Shown: positions 1 to 9,483, counted from the stretch's first letter. The stretch is DNA of 64,000 nt from Dechloromonas agitata is5 (GCF_000519045.1 NZ_KI912532.1:1364001-1428000), one strand, 5' to 3'. Made by a program: numbers and translations. Notes: a model not told the origin generated them from the sequence alone.

Positions 1-2
1 CG

Positions 3-794
3 CTGACCCTGCCGGCCTTCGGTTACCTCGCCCTCGACAACCTGCGCGATCTCGGCCGCAATGCGACCGGCGTGCAGCAGATCAGCCTGTTCATGAACCT
101 GGACGCGAGCAAAAAGGATGTCGCGGAAATCGAGAACCGCCTGCGTGCGGCCGCCGCCGGCCAGTGGCGCTTCGTGCCGCGCGACGAGGCCCTGAAGCGC
201 ATGCAGGCGAACGAGGGGATGGCCGAGATCGTCGCCAGCCTGCCGCGCAACCCGCTACCTGACGCCTTCATCGTTGAGCCGAAGAATACTGAGCCGGAAG
301 CGCTGGAGATCATGCGCAAGGAAATCGCCGGCTGGCCCAGGGTCGCCCACGTTCAGCTCGATTCGGCCTGGGTCAAGCGTTTCGACGCCTTCCTGCGGCT
401 CGGCAAGCTGGCCTTGTGGATGTTGGCCGGCCTGTTCGGGGCCGGTCTGGTCGCCGTCACCTTCAACACCATTCGCCTGCAGGTCATGGCCCATGCGGCG
501 GAAATCGAAGTGGCGCGGATGATCGGTGCCACCGATGGCTTCATTCGGCGCCCCTTCTATTATTTTGGTGCCCTGCAGGGCCTCCTCGGCGGCTTGCTCG
601 CCGCCGGGCTGATCCTCGCGGCCCTCCGTCTGCTGGCCACGCCGGTCGGCGAACTGGCGGCGCTCTATGGCAGCACGTTCGTGCTGCGCCAGCCGGCGCT
701 CGGCGAGATTGCGGCCATGGCTGGCCTGGGCGCCTTCCTCGGCTGGCTCGGCGCGCAGTTGTCGGTCAGCCTGTCGCTGCGGAAGTTTGACTAG
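3..794 (+). CDS. ftsX: Cell division protein FtsX (5' truncated by window edge)
   Basis: Integral membrane subunit of the FtsEX ABC-type complex, which couples septal peptidoglycan hydrolysis to division. The frame is open from base 3, so the start lies before the window. The visible part has the periplasmic domain, then a membrane segment followed by the FtsX-typical stretch EVARMIGATDGFIRRPF, and two more C-terminal hydrophobic segments. It ends at a TAG that overlaps the start of the next gene. ftsE would be expected just upstream. Confidence 0.93.
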   Translation: MTLPAFGYLALDNLRDLGRNATGVQQISLFMNLDASKKDVAEIENRLRAAAAGQWRFVPRDEALKRMQANEGMAEIVASLPRNPLPDAFIVEPKNTEPEALEIMRKEIAGWPRVAHVQLDSAWVKRFDAFLRLGKLALWMLAGLFGAGLVAVTFNTIRLQVMAHAAEIEVARMIGATDGFIRRPFYYFGALQGLLGGLLAAGLILAALRLLATPVGELAALYGSTFVLRQPALGEIAAMAGLGAFLGWLGAQLSVSLSLRKFD

Positions 795-2376
795 CCGGCG
801 AGCCTTCCTGGCCACGGTCGGGGCGGCCGCCCTGGCCGGCTGCGCGCCAGCCGGCAAAGCGGCACTGCCGCCGGGCGAACTGCTCGGCATGAACCACACC
901 CTCGGCCACCGCCTGCGCGATGGCGGCCTGCCGCCGGCCAGCGAAACCCGGCGGACCGGCGTGCTGATCGTTGGCGGCGGCATTTCCGGCCTGGCAGCGG
1001 GCTGGTGGCTGGCCCGGCAAGGCCGCGACGATTTCACGATACTGGAGATGGAGGTCGAGCCGGGCGGCAATTCGCGCGGCGGGCAATCGCCGCTGGTTGC
1101 CTATCCGTGGGGGGCGCACTACCTGCTGCTCCCCGGGAGAGAGGCGGAATACGTGCGGGCGCTGCTGGCCGAACTGGGCGTGCTGCAGGGCGACCCGGCT
1201 GCACTGCGCCCAACCTACGACGAGCGTTATCTGTGCGCCATGCCGCAAGAGCGCATCTATCGCAACGGCCTGTGGGAAGAGGGCTTGTTGCCGCAGCGCG
1301 GCCTGTCGGTCGAGGAACGCGGGCAGCAACAACGCTTCCATGCCCGCATGGCCGAACTGAAGCAGGCCCGGGGGGGCGACGGCCGGCGCCTATTCGCCAT
1401 CCCGATGGCCTTGTCGAGCCGGGATGCGACCTGGCGGGCCCTGGATCGTCTTTCCTTCCGTCAGTGGCTGCTCGACAACGGCTTCACCGCGCCGACCCTG
1501 CACTGGCTGGCCAATTACGCCTGTCGCGACGACTACGGGACCGATTACGCGCAGACCTCAGCCTGGGCCGGCCTGCATTACTTCGCCAGCCGCCAGGGCG
1601 AGGCAGCCAACGCGGCGCCCGATACGGTGCTCACAGCCCCCGACGGCAACGCCTGGCTGGCGCGCGGGCTGGCCGCCGCGGCCGGCGAGCGGATCGTCTG
1701 CGGGGCGCTGGTCGGGCGCCTTGAGGAGAGCAAGGCCGCGATCACCGCCGACGTACTGATCGGCGAGCGCGTGGTGCGTTACGAGGCTTGGCAACTGGTC
1801 TGGGCAGCGCCGCTCTTCGTGCTGCCCCGGGTGTGGGCCGCGATGCCGGGCGAACTGCGGACGGCGGCCCTGGCCGGCGATTACGCACCCTGGCTGACCG
1901 CCAACCTGCATCTCGCCGGCTGGCCGGAGGAACGCTACGGCGCGCCGCCCGCGTGGGACAACGTGTTCTACGACAGCCCCGGTCTCGGCTATGTGACGGC
2001 GACGCATCAACTGATCCGCCGCCATCTGCCGGGTACCGTGTTCACCTACTACCGCGCCCTGCATGACGTGACGCCGGCCGAGGGGCGCCGCCTGCTCCGC
2101 GATACGCCGCGCATGGCCTGGGCAGAGGGCATCCTGAGCGAACTGGAGCGGGTGCATCCCGACATCCGGCAACGGGTGACGCGGCTCGATGTCTTCCGTA
2201 ATGGTCACGCCATGCGCCGACCAGTCCCGGGCAGTCTGTTCGGCGGCGGGCGGGCGTTGCTGGCCGGTTTTCGGCATCCGCGCCTCAAACTGGCGCATGC
2301 CGACCTGTCCGGGTTTTCGCTGTTCGAGGAGGCGCAGTACCGCGGCGTGCTCGCGGCGCAGGCCTGTCTCGGGTAA
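787..2376 (+). CDS. FAD-dependent amine oxidase-like protein, Tat lipoprotein
   Basis: Predicted flavoprotein of 529 residues. The N-terminus reads LTSRRAFLATVGAAALAGC, with a twin-arginine motif and an LAGC lipobox, so it should be folded with its cofactor, exported by Tat and lipid-anchored. A dinucleotide-binding motif VLIVGGGISGLAAGW follows at about residue 59, as in NAD(P)/FAD amine-oxidase-like proteins. The TTG start at 787 was chosen because it gives the intact signal and overlaps the ftsX stop by 8 bases; a longer upstream frame would add non-signal sequence. The substrate is not known. It ends tail-to-tail with the next, minus-strand kinase gene. Confidence 0.75.
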   Translation: MTSRRAFLATVGAAALAGCAPAGKAALPPGELLGMNHTLGHRLRDGGLPPASETRRTGVLIVGGGISGLAAGWWLARQGRDDFTILEMEVEPGGNSRGGQSPLVAYPWGAHYLLLPGREAEYVRALLAELGVLQGDPAALRPTYDERYLCAMPQERIYRNGLWEEGLLPQRGLSVEERGQQQRFHARMAELKQARGGDGRRLFAIPMALSSRDATWRALDRLSFRQWLLDNGFTAPTLHWLANYACRDDYGTDYAQTSAWAGLHYFASRQGEAANAAPDTVLTAPDGNAWLARGLAAAAGERIVCGALVGRLEESKAAITADVLIGERVVRYEAWQLVWAAPLFVLPRVWAAMPGELRTAALAGDYAPWLTANLHLAGWPEERYGAPPAWDNVFYDSPGLGYVTATHQLIRRHLPGTVFTYYRALHDVTPAEGRRLLRDTPRMAWAEGILSELERVHPDIRQRVTRLDVFRNGHAMRRPVPGSLFGGGRALLAGFRHPRLKLAHADLSGFSLFEEAQYRGVLAAQACLG

Positions 2377-2387
2377 GCGGTGCCCGC

Positions 2388-3968
2388 TCAGGCCGACGGG
2401 CCGGAGGGCAGGCCGTGCAGCGGCAGCGTGACGCGGAAGGTCGTGCCGATGCCGACCTGGCTGCTGACCTCGATGCGTCCGCCGTGTTTCTTGACGATGT
2501 CGTAGGACAGGGAGAGGCCGAGGCCCGTGCCCTTGCCGACCGGCTTGGTGGTGTAGAAGGGCTCGAAGATGCGTTGCATGACGTCGGCCGGTATGCCGCG
2601 CCCGGTGTCGGCGATTTCGATCCAGGCTTCCCGGGTATCGTGGCCGGTACGCACGGTAATGGTGCCGCGCCCGTCGATGGCGTGCGCCGCGTTGACCAGC
2701 AGATTCATGACCACCTGGTTGATCTGTGCGGCGACGCAGGGTATCCGGGGCAGATCACCGAATTCGCGAACGACCTCGGCCTTGTATTTCAGTTCGTTCC
2801 AGACGACGTTCAGCGTGCTTTCGATGCCGGCATTGAGATCGGCTTCCTGCCATTCCGATTGGTCGACGTGGGAGAAGTCCTTGAGGTCGGCGACGATCTT
2901 CTTGACCCGCTCCAGGCCGTCGCGCGATTCGTGTAGCAGATCGTCGATGTCGCGCTTCAGGTAGTCGAAATCGGCGGCGACGAAGTCGGCCTCGCTCGCC
3001 TCGCCCTTGCGGCTGCGTTCGAGCAGGTCGATCAGCTGGCCGGTGTAATTCTTCAGCGATCCCAGGTTGGAGTTCACGAAACCGATCGGGTTGTTGATCT
3101 CGTGTGCCACGCCGGCGGCCAGCTGGCCGATGGCCGCCATCTTCTCCGACTGCAGCAGCTGGCTCTGCGTTTCCTCCAGTTCATGCACCTTGCTGGCCAG
3201 TTCCAGCCAGCGCCGGCGGAGCAATTCGAGGAGCAGCCAGCCGAGCAGCGTGGCCAGCACGAAGCTGATGCTGGAAGCGAGCAGAACGTCGCGCGTATGG
3301 TTGCGCATGGCGTTCTCGATGGGTTCGTAGCGCTGCGAAACGCTGATGCCGCCGCGGATGTCGCCCACCTGGTAACCCTGCCTGCGGTGGCAGTCGAGGC
3401 AGCTTTCCTCGACCGGCAGCGGCGCCATGTAGCGCAGCATCATGCCGTCCTGCCCTTCGGCGACGGCGAAGGTTTCCTTGGCGCCGTTTTCGAAGGCGTG
3501 CAGCGACTGCCCTTCCCAGGCGTCCGGCTTGTTGCCCGGGCGGATCGGCTTCAGGCTGGTCAGACGGAAAATGGCGCCGGATGACGATTCCGCCATCTCG
3601 GCGATGAGGCGCGTCATGTAGGCCGGATTGACCATGGTCAGCTTGATGCCGTCGGTGGTCGTCAGGTCGCGCTGCGGGTGATCGAGGTAGGGATTGGGCT
3701 CGACGCGCCGGTTGACGGGCACGTAGATGCCTCCGTGGCTGGCGTTCCAGTTGCGGGTCAGGATGACCATGCGGAACATGTTGCGCGCCCCGGCCAGGGC
3801 CACCTGGGTCATCTGTTCCCGCAACTGCGCCAGGTGCAGGTGGGTGTAGAGGCCGACGGCAACCGCCCAGAGCACGAGGAGCACGGCCCACCACCGCCGC
3901 TGGCGGATGAAACGGGGAACGGTGCGGCCGCTGACCGGCGTGACGTGGGCTTCCATTGTGCTCTGCAT
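2388..3968 (-). CDS. Sensor histidine kinase with haem-c Tll0287-like (DUF3365) domain
   Basis: Membrane sensor kinase of about 526 residues. A first membrane helix (about residues 26-45) leads into a periplasmic DUF3365/Tll0287-like domain that carries a CLDCH haem-c motif (C190, C193, H194). A second membrane helix (about 228-250) is followed by a coiled region, the H-box GVAHEINNP with phospho-acceptor H289, and a full HATPase (GRGIPADV, GKGTGLGLSL). The haem suggests redox or gas sensing. Starts at 3968 or 3956 are both possible; a TATAAT hexamer on the minus strand at 3985-3990 argues against a longer protein. No response regulator is adjacent. Confidence 0.85.
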   Translation of the reverse strand: MQSTMEAHVTPVSGRTVPRFIRQRRWWAVLLVLWAVAVGLYTHLHLAQLREQMTQVALAGARNMFRMVILTRNWNASHGGIYVPVNRRVEPNPYLDHPQRDLTTTDGIKLTMVNPAYMTRLIAEMAESSSGAIFRLTSLKPIRPGNKPDAWEGQSLHAFENGAKETFAVAEGQDGMMLRYMAPLPVEESCLDCHRRQGYQVGDIRGGISVSQRYEPIENAMRNHTRDVLLASSISFVLATLLGWLLLELLRRRWLELASKVHELEETQSQLLQSEKMAAIGQLAAGVAHEINNPIGFVNSNLGSLKNYTGQLIDLLERSRKGEASEADFVAADFDYLKRDIDDLLHESRDGLERVKKIVADLKDFSHVDQSEWQEADLNAGIESTLNVVWNELKYKAEVVREFGDLPRIPCVAAQINQVVMNLLVNAAHAIDGRGTITVRTGHDTREAWIEIADTGRGIPADVMQRIFEPFYTTKPVGKGTGLGLSLSYDIVKKHGGRIEVSSQVGIGTTFRVTLPLHGLPSGPSA

Positions 3969-4009
3969 TGAAGGGGGACGGGGCATTATAGGAAGCTTTG
4001 CCGGCCGCG

Positions 4010-5227
4010 CTATCGATACAGCAGGAAGCGGCGTCGCGCTTCCTGCCAGGCGGCCTCGTCGGGCTGGGCCAGGGCGTCGAGATCGGCCGGCTGGGCGGCT
4101 GGATCGTCCACCCATTCACGCAACAGGGGCGAGCCGTTGATCAGGTCGATAGCCAGGCGGTCGAATTCGTATTCGTAGCCGAAGTCGCGCCACAGCGGGT
4201 AGTCCGGATAGCGGCGGCGGATGGCCTTGAAGGCCAGTGCCTGGACACGCCAGGGCTGGAAGGCGGCATGGTCGTAATACGGCCCTTCGCAATGGATCTG
4301 CACGCCGTGGTTGAGCTGGCCCGCGTGCTTGTGGAAGGTGGGTTCGAACCAGATTTCGCGCAGTTTGCAGCCCTTCAGCCAGTGCGGGGCGAGGGCCTGC
4401 ATGTCGGCGATGATCGCCTGGGCGTCGATCTCCGGCGCCCCGAAGATTTCCAGCGGCCGGGTCGTGCCGCGCCCTTCGCTCAGGGTCGTGCCTTCGAGCA
4501 TGACGGTACCGGCGTAGGCGCGGGCCATCCACAGGTTGGGGGCGTTCGGACTGGGGTTGATCCAGGTCCGCTCGCCGAGCGGCCAGCCGTAGCCGGGCGC
4601 GACGTCGGGCTGCCAGCCTTGCATTTCGATCACGCGGTAATCGACGTCGAGCTGCAATTGATCGATGAACCATTGGCCGAGTTCGCCCAGGGTCAGCCCG
4701 TGGCGCATCGGTATCGGGCCGGCCCCGACGAAGCTCTCCCAGCCATCGCGCAGGGTCAGTCCCTCGACCGGGCGGCCGGCCGGGTTCGGGCGGTCGAGCA
4801 CCCAGACCGACTTGCCGTGCTTCGCCGCCGCTTCGAGGACGTAACGCAGTGTGGTGATGAAGGTGTAGATGCGGCAGCCAAGATCCTGCAGGTCGACGAG
4901 CAGCACGTCGAAACTGTCCATCATCGCGTCGGTTGGCCGGCGCACCTCGCCGTACAGGCTGAAAATGGGAATGCCGTGCTGCGGGTCGATGAAATCCGGC
5001 GATTCGACCATGTTGTCCTGCTTGTCGCCCTTGATGCCGTGCTGCGGGCCGAAGGCGGCGGAGAGTTTGAGGTCCGGGCAGGCGGCCAGGGCGTCGAGGC
5101 TGTGCGTCAGGTCGGCGGTGACCGAAGCCGGGTGGGCGAGCAGGGCGAGGCGGCGGCCGGCCAGTGGGCGGCGCAGGTCAGGGTGGGCGAGCAGGCGGTC
5201 AATGCCGAACTGGATCGGTGAAGTCAT
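4010..5227 (-). CDS. namZ: DUF1343 / NamZ-type exo-beta-N-acetylmuramidase
   Basis: 405-residue protein of the DUF1343 family, whose characterised member NamZ (YbbC) cleaves N-acetylmuramic acid from the non-reducing end of peptidoglycan fragments. Family hallmarks visible are AFGPQHGIKGDKQDNM, IPIFSLYGE, LLVDLQDLGCRIYTF, VLDRPNPAG and EGRGTTRPLE. No clear signal peptide is seen, suggesting a cytoplasmic recycling role. Its ATG overlaps the stop of the upstream DOMON-like gene as ATGA, so the two are probably co-transcribed. Confidence 0.85.
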   Translation of the reverse strand: MTSPIQFGIDRLLAHPDLRRPLAGRRLALLAHPASVTADLTHSLDALAACPDLKLSAAFGPQHGIKGDKQDNMVESPDFIDPQHGIPIFSLYGEVRRPTDAMMDSFDVLLVDLQDLGCRIYTFITTLRYVLEAAAKHGKSVWVLDRPNPAGRPVEGLTLRDGWESFVGAGPIPMRHGLTLGELGQWFIDQLQLDVDYRVIEMQGWQPDVAPGYGWPLGERTWINPSPNAPNLWMARAYAGTVMLEGTTLSEGRGTTRPLEIFGAPEIDAQAIIADMQALAPHWLKGCKLREIWFEPTFHKHAGQLNHGVQIHCEGPYYDHAAFQPWRVQALAFKAIRRRYPDYPLWRDFGYEYEFDRLAIDLINGSPLLREWVDDPAAQPADLDALAQPDEAAWQEARRRFLLYR

Positions 5228-5781
5228 GGTCGGTTCAGGGGCAGCGTGAAGCTGGCGGAAAGGTGGAAATCGGCTTGTGGCGCGGCGTGCTGTAGCGCCC
5301 AGTAGCTGCGCTCACCGGCCCGGCTTTCGATCACCGCCGTCAGGCCGAGGCGCGAAGCGGTGGCCGGCGCGGCGGGCAGCAGTGGGGCGGGCAGGTCGGC
5401 GACGAGCCACAGGCTGTCCTCATCGCGACGGCAGCTGATGTGCGGCGCGGCGGCCGGTTGCCAGGCGGTGTCGCGCTGGCGATAGTCGGTGAAGCGATAC
5501 GCTGCCCAGGCGCCGGAAGGAGCCAGGTTGAATTCGTGGTAGGCGCTACCGGCCCCTTCGGTGATGAAGGCCTCGCAGCAGGTGTGCTGCCACAGGCCGT
5601 CGGTCTGCTCCGGTCTGGCGGGGGGCGGGAGGCGCAGGCCATCGAGGGCGCCCTGCAATCGGTAGTGCAGGCGCAGGCCGCCGTCGGTTTGCCAAGTGAA
5701 ACCGGCAGCCAGTTTCAGGCCGGCCAGGGCGGGGAGGGCGGCATGCGGCAGCAGGGGGTGAAGGGCGGGTAAATCGGACAT
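5224..5781 (-). CDS. DOMON-like domain protein
   Basis: 185-residue protein resembling the DOMON-like family. Central motifs are GLWQHTCCEAFITEG and YHEFNLAPSGAWAAYRFTDYR, typical of this beta-sandwich fold. No export signal or CxxCH haem motif is present. It is first in a two-gene unit with the NamZ-type gene (ATGA overlap at 5224-5227). A binding role for a sugar or haem ligand is known for related folds, but the function here is unknown. Confidence 0.7.
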   Translation of the reverse strand: MSDLPALHPLLPHAALPALAGLKLAAGFTWQTDGGLRLHYRLQGALDGLRLPPPARPEQTDGLWQHTCCEAFITEGAGSAYHEFNLAPSGAWAAYRFTDYRQRDTAWQPAAAPHISCRRDEDSLWLVADLPAPLLPAAPATASRLGLTAVIESRAGERSYWALQHAAPQADFHLSASFTLPLNRP

Positions 5782-5888
5782 TTTCGGGCTTCGGCGGAGG
5801 CGTTACTTTACCCGCTCAACCCTTGGTCGGGGCGGGCTTTTGGAGTAATTTAGCGCCTTTGCGGCCCGGCCGCAGGGAGAGAGAAATA

Positions 5889-7253
5889 ATGACACCGCTG
5901 CGCATCAACCTCGAACAAGAAGAAATCCCCACCCACTGGTACAACGTCGTCGCCGACATGCCCAACCCGCCGGCCCCGCCGCTCGGACCGGACGGCAACC
6001 CGGTGCCGCCGGAAGCGATGGGCGCTATTTTCCCGGGGCCGATCCTGGAGCAGGAAATGTCGGCCGAGCGCTGGATTCCGATTCCCGAGGATGTCCGCCA
6101 GATCTACGCCCAATGGCGCCCGGCGCCGCTCTGCCGCGCCTTGCGCCTGGAGCAGATGCTCGGTACGCCGGCCAAGATTTTCTTCAAGTATGAAGGCGTC
6201 TCGCCGGCCGGTTCGCACAAGCCGAACTCCGCCGTGCCGCAGGCCTACTACAACAAGCTGGCCGGGACGAAGAAGCTGACCACCGAAACCGGCGCCGGCC
6301 AGTGGGGTTCCTCCATCGCCTACGCTGGCCAGATGTTCGGCCTGCCGGTGCGCGTCTTCATGGTTAATGTCAGCTACCAGCAAAAGCCTTTCCGCCGTTC
6401 GATGATGCAAACCTGGGGGGCTGAAGTCTTCGCGTCGCCGACCAACCTGACCAACGCCGGCCGCACCGCGCTGGCCGCCGATCCGGATTGCCAAGGCTCG
6501 CTCGGCCTGGCAATTTCCGAAGCGGTCGAGGAGGCGGCGGCCGATCCGAACACCTGCTACACGCTCGGCTCGGTGCTCAACCACGTGCTGTTGCACCAGA
6601 CCGTCATCGGCCTGGAGGCCAAGAAGCAGTTCGACAAGATCGGCCTCTACCCGGACGTGATCTTCGGGCCCTGCGGCGGCGGTTCCAGCTTTGGCGGCAT
6701 CGCCTTCCCCTTCCTGGCCGACAAGGCAGCCGGCGACAAGCGGGCCGCCAACCTGCGCTGCGTCGCGGTCGAGCCGACCTCCTGCCCGACCCTGACCAAG
6801 GGTGTCTACACCTACGACTACGGCGATGCCTCCGGCTACACGCCGATCATGAAGATGTACACCCTGGGCCACGACTTCATGCCCCCCGGCATCCACGCCG
6901 GCGGTCTGCGCTACCATGGCGATTCGCCGCTGGTCTCGCAGCTCTTCCATGAAAAGCTGCTCGAGGCGGTGGCCGTGCCGCAGGTCGCGACCTTTGAGGC
7001 CGGCGTCCAGTTCGCCCGCGCCGAAGGCATCATCCCGGCGCCGGAGTCCTGCCACGGGATTCGCGCCGCGATCGACGAGGCCCTGCGCTGCAAGGCGACC
7101 GGCGAGGCCAAGACCATCCTGTTCTGCCTGACCGGCCACGGCCACTTCGACATGGCTTCCTACGACAAGTACTTCGCCGGCCAGCTGGAAAACTACGAGT
7201 ATCCGGCCGAGGCCATCGTCGAGTCGCTGAAGCACCTGCCGAAGGTGGGCTGA
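5889..7253 (+). CDS. trpB2: TrpB2-type tryptophan synthase beta-like enzyme (PLP)
   Basis: PLP enzyme of 454 residues, in the TrpB-like (TrpB2) group rather than canonical TrpB. TrpB2 proteins carry an extended N-terminus like the one seen here (proline-rich, residues 20-50). The PLP lysine is K111 in AGSHKPNSA; the ETGAGQWGSS loop and the phosphate-binding GPCGGGSSFGG are intact. TrpB2 enzymes condense indole and serine and may salvage free indole. Start ATG 5889 follows a purine-rich GGGAGAGAGAAATA stretch. No trpA is adjacent; the next gene is a SPOR protein 4 bases downstream. Confidence 0.9.
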   Translation: MTPLRINLEQEEIPTHWYNVVADMPNPPAPPLGPDGNPVPPEAMGAIFPGPILEQEMSAERWIPIPEDVRQIYAQWRPAPLCRALRLEQMLGTPAKIFFKYEGVSPAGSHKPNSAVPQAYYNKLAGTKKLTTETGAGQWGSSIAYAGQMFGLPVRVFMVNVSYQQKPFRRSMMQTWGAEVFASPTNLTNAGRTALAADPDCQGSLGLAISEAVEEAAADPNTCYTLGSVLNHVLLHQTVIGLEAKKQFDKIGLYPDVIFGPCGGGSSFGGIAFPFLADKAAGDKRAANLRCVAVEPTSCPTLTKGVYTYDYGDASGYTPIMKMYTLGHDFMPPGIHAGGLRYHGDSPLVSQLFHEKLLEAVAVPQVATFEAGVQFARAEGIIPAPESCHGIRAAIDEALRCKATGEAKTILFCLTGHGHFDMASYDKYFAGQLENYEYPAEAIVESLKHLPKVG

Positions 7254-7257
7254 TTCC

Positions 7258-8043
7258 GTGAAGCTCCTGGTCTTCCTGCTCGTTCTCGGCAATCTGCTGT
7301 TCTACGCCTTCACGGCTGGCTACTTCGGCCGGCCGGACAACCCGGATGCCGGGCGCATCGAGCAGCAGGTCGCACCGGATCGCCTGCGCATCGTCTCGCG
7401 TGGCGAGGCACCGGCCGTGCCGGCCAAGGCTGGTGCGCCGACGCCGCTGCCCGAGGCTGCTGCCGAGCCGGCGGCGACGGCGGGAAAAGCCGGGAACGGG
7501 GCGGCTGAAGCACCCGTGGCGGTTGAGTCGCCGAAGGAGAATGCAGCCGGGAAGGAATCCGCTCCGGATGACACGAAGCCTGCCGAACCGATCTGTCTCG
7601 CCTGGCGGCAGTTGACGGTGGCCGAGGCCGATCAGGTCTCCACCCTGCTCGGCAAGCGCTTTGCCGATTTCAAGGTGAGTCGCAAGACGGTGGCCAGCGA
7701 AAGCAACGGCTGGTGGGTCTACATACCGGCCCTGCCCAGCAAGGCCGACGCCGAGCGCAAGGCCGGCGAACTGCGCAACCTGGGCGTCACCGATTTCTTT
7801 ATCGTGCAGGAGGGCGCAACCCGGCATGCCATCTCGCTTGGCATCTTCAGCAGCGACAAGGGAGCCGGCGAAAGGCTTGCTGAACTGAAGGGCAAGGGGG
7901 TGCGTTCCGCCGTCGTCGGGCCGCGACCGGGCAAGGACACGCTGGTCGCGCTGCAGGCCAAGGGACCGGCCGACAAGAAGGCGGCCGTCATCGCTGCCGT
8001 GGCCGGCGCCATCCAGAAGAACGAAGCGCTGGCCTGCAAGTGA
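7258..8043 (+). CDS. SPOR domain-containing membrane protein
   Basis: 261-residue protein starting at GTG 7258, 4 bases after trpB2. Residues 1-22 form an N-terminal membrane anchor. A low-complexity Ala/Pro/Glu linker (about 45-110) leads to a C-terminal SPOR-like domain (about 115-225) with GWWVYIPALPSKADAERKAG and ISLGIFSSDKGAGERLAEL. SPOR domains bind septal peptidoglycan lacking stem peptides. It overlaps coaE by 4 bases (GTGA). Confidence 0.8.
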   Translation: MKLLVFLLVLGNLLFYAFTAGYFGRPDNPDAGRIEQQVAPDRLRIVSRGEAPAVPAKAGAPTPLPEAAAEPAATAGKAGNGAAEAPVAVESPKENAAGKESAPDDTKPAEPICLAWRQLTVAEADQVSTLLGKRFADFKVSRKTVASESNGWWVYIPALPSKADAERKAGELRNLGVTDFFIVQEGATRHAISLGIFSSDKGAGERLAELKGKGVRSAVVGPRPGKDTLVALQAKGPADKKAAVIAAVAGAIQKNEALACK

Positions 8044-8663
8044 GCGGCTACGTCGTCGGCCTGACCGGGGGTATCGGTAGCGGCAAGAGCCTGGTGGCCG
8101 ACCTGTTCGTCGCACAGGGGGCGGCCTTGGTCGATACCGATGCCATTGCCCACGAGCTGACCGGGCCGGGCGGGGCAGCGATGCCCGCGCTGGCCGAGGC
8201 TTTCGGTGCCGGCGTGCTGCGTCCGGACGGCGCGCTCGACCGGGCCGCCATGCGGCGTCTGGTTTTTGCCGATGCCTCGGCCAAGGCCTGCCTGGAGGCC
8301 ATCCTGCATCCGCTCATTCGCCAGCTGTCGAGCGAGCGGTGCCAGACGAGCACGGCCCCCTACGTGATCCTGGCGGTTCCGCTGCTCGTCGAGTCCGGCA
8401 CCTACCGCGAACGCTGCGACCGGATTGTCGTTGTCGACTGCCCGGAAGACCTGCAGATCGCGCGGGTCATGGCGCGCAACGGCCTGCCGCGCGACGAGGT
8501 GCTGGCAATCATGGCGGCCCAGGCCAGCCGTGCTGAACGCCTGGCCGTGGCTGACGATGTCGTGGTCAATGACGGCGAACGAGCCAAAGTGCACGATCAG
8601 GTTGCCGCGCTGCACCGGAAGTATCTAGTACTTTCCGCTGAAAAAGTTAAAGCGAGCTGTTGA
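8040..8663 (+). CDS. coaE: Dephospho-CoA kinase
   Basis: Phosphorylates the ribose 3'-hydroxyl of dephospho-CoA with ATP, the last step of CoA synthesis. 207 residues, the usual length. The P-loop GLTGGIGSGKS lies at the N-terminus, followed by VDTDAIAHELTGPG and VVDCPEDLQIARVMARNG, all characteristic of the family. The GTG start at 8040 overlaps the TGA of the SPOR gene. The coaE-zapD-yacG order is common in beta- and gammaproteobacteria. Confidence 0.95.
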   Translation: MSGYVVGLTGGIGSGKSLVADLFVAQGAALVDTDAIAHELTGPGGAAMPALAEAFGAGVLRPDGALDRAAMRRLVFADASAKACLEAILHPLIRQLSSERCQTSTAPYVILAVPLLVESGTYRERCDRIVVVDCPEDLQIARVMARNGLPRDEVLAIMAAQASRAERLAVADDVVVNDGERAKVHDQVAALHRKYLVLSAEKVKASC

Positions 8664-8724
8664 GATTTGCTTGCAAATGGCTCAGAATAAACAAAATTTT
8701 CCGTAATTTCGGGCCCATCTTCGC

Positions 8725-9483
8725 GTGATCACCTACGAATATCCCTTCAACGAGCGCATCCGCACGCTGCTGCGCCTGGAGGACTTGTTCGAAAAAACCG
8801 CGCATTTCGCCCAGGAAGACGGAGCGCTCGAACATCATGCCGCCCTGGTTTCCCTGTTCGAAATCCTTGAGGTCTCCAGCCGAGCCGACCTCAAGATGGA
8901 CCTGATTCAGGAACTCGAACGCCAGCGCCAGACCCTGCTCGCCTTCCGCAACAATCCGGAGATTTCCGAAGAGGCGCTGTCCGGTGCGCTTTACGAAATC
9001 GAACAGTCGTCGGCGGCGCTGCTCGCCATGCACGGCAAGATTGGCCAATACCTGCGCGAGAACGACTGGCTGATGAGCATCAAGAGCCGCGCCGCGATTC
9101 CCGGTGGCGTCTGCGAGTTCGACCTGCCCTCCTATCATTGGTGGCTGCATCGCCCGGTCGACGTGCGCCGCGAGGCGATCGAAGGCTGGACACGGCCCCT
9201 GCTGCCCTTGCGCGACTCGGCGGCCATCGTGCTGCGCCTGCTGCGTTCCAGCGGCCGGCCGAAGAACTACACGGCCACCCTCGGCCAGTTCCAGCTCAAC
9301 CTCGGCGGTTCGGCCGCCCAGATGGTACGGATTTCCGTCGCCACGGAAGAGCCGGCGATTCCCGAAGTGAGCGCCAACAAGTATTTCCTGAACATCCGCT
9401 TCACCAAGCCGCCGGCCGGCGAAATCAAGGCCCGCTGCTGCGAGCGCGATGTCGCCTTCGATCTCACCTTCTGCAATCTCTGA
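8725..9483 (+). CDS. zapD: Cell division protein ZapD
   Basis: 252-residue cytoplasmic protein that bundles FtsZ filaments at the division ring. Family stretches [18 protein letters not shown] near the N-terminus, [16 protein letters not shown] in the middle and NKYFLNIRF near the end identify it. GTG 8725 is the best start because the family begins with this sequence. Its TGA shares bases with the ATG of yacG. The gap to coaE (61 bases) is AT-richer than its surroundings and may hold an internal promoter. Confidence 0.93.
   Translation: MITYEYPFNERIRTLLRLEDLFEKTAHFAQEDGALEHHAALVSLFEILEVSSRADLKMDLIQELERQRQTLLAFRNNPEISEEALSGALYEIEQSSAALLAMHGKIGQYLRENDWLMSIKSRAAIPGGVCEFDLPSYHWWLHRPVDVRREAIEGWTRPLLPLRDSAAIVLRLLRSSGRPKNYTATLGQFQLNLGGSAAQMVRISVATEEPAIPEVSANKYFLNIRFTKPPAGEIKARCCERDVAFDLTFCNL

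Noticed and set aside
255..1070. Long minus-strand frame (271 codons)
   Set aside because: Antisense shadow of ftsX and the flavoprotein; Arg/Pro/Gly-rich translation, no ribosome site.
3985..3990. Perfect TATAAT on the minus strand before the haem-c kinase gene
   Set aside because: No -35 box or TGn extension could be found, so it is not listed as a promoter; it was used only as weak support for the shorter start.
5850..7292. 480-codon minus-strand frame
   Set aside because: Antisense of trpB2, which has all PLP motifs; the shadow protein has no recognisable family.
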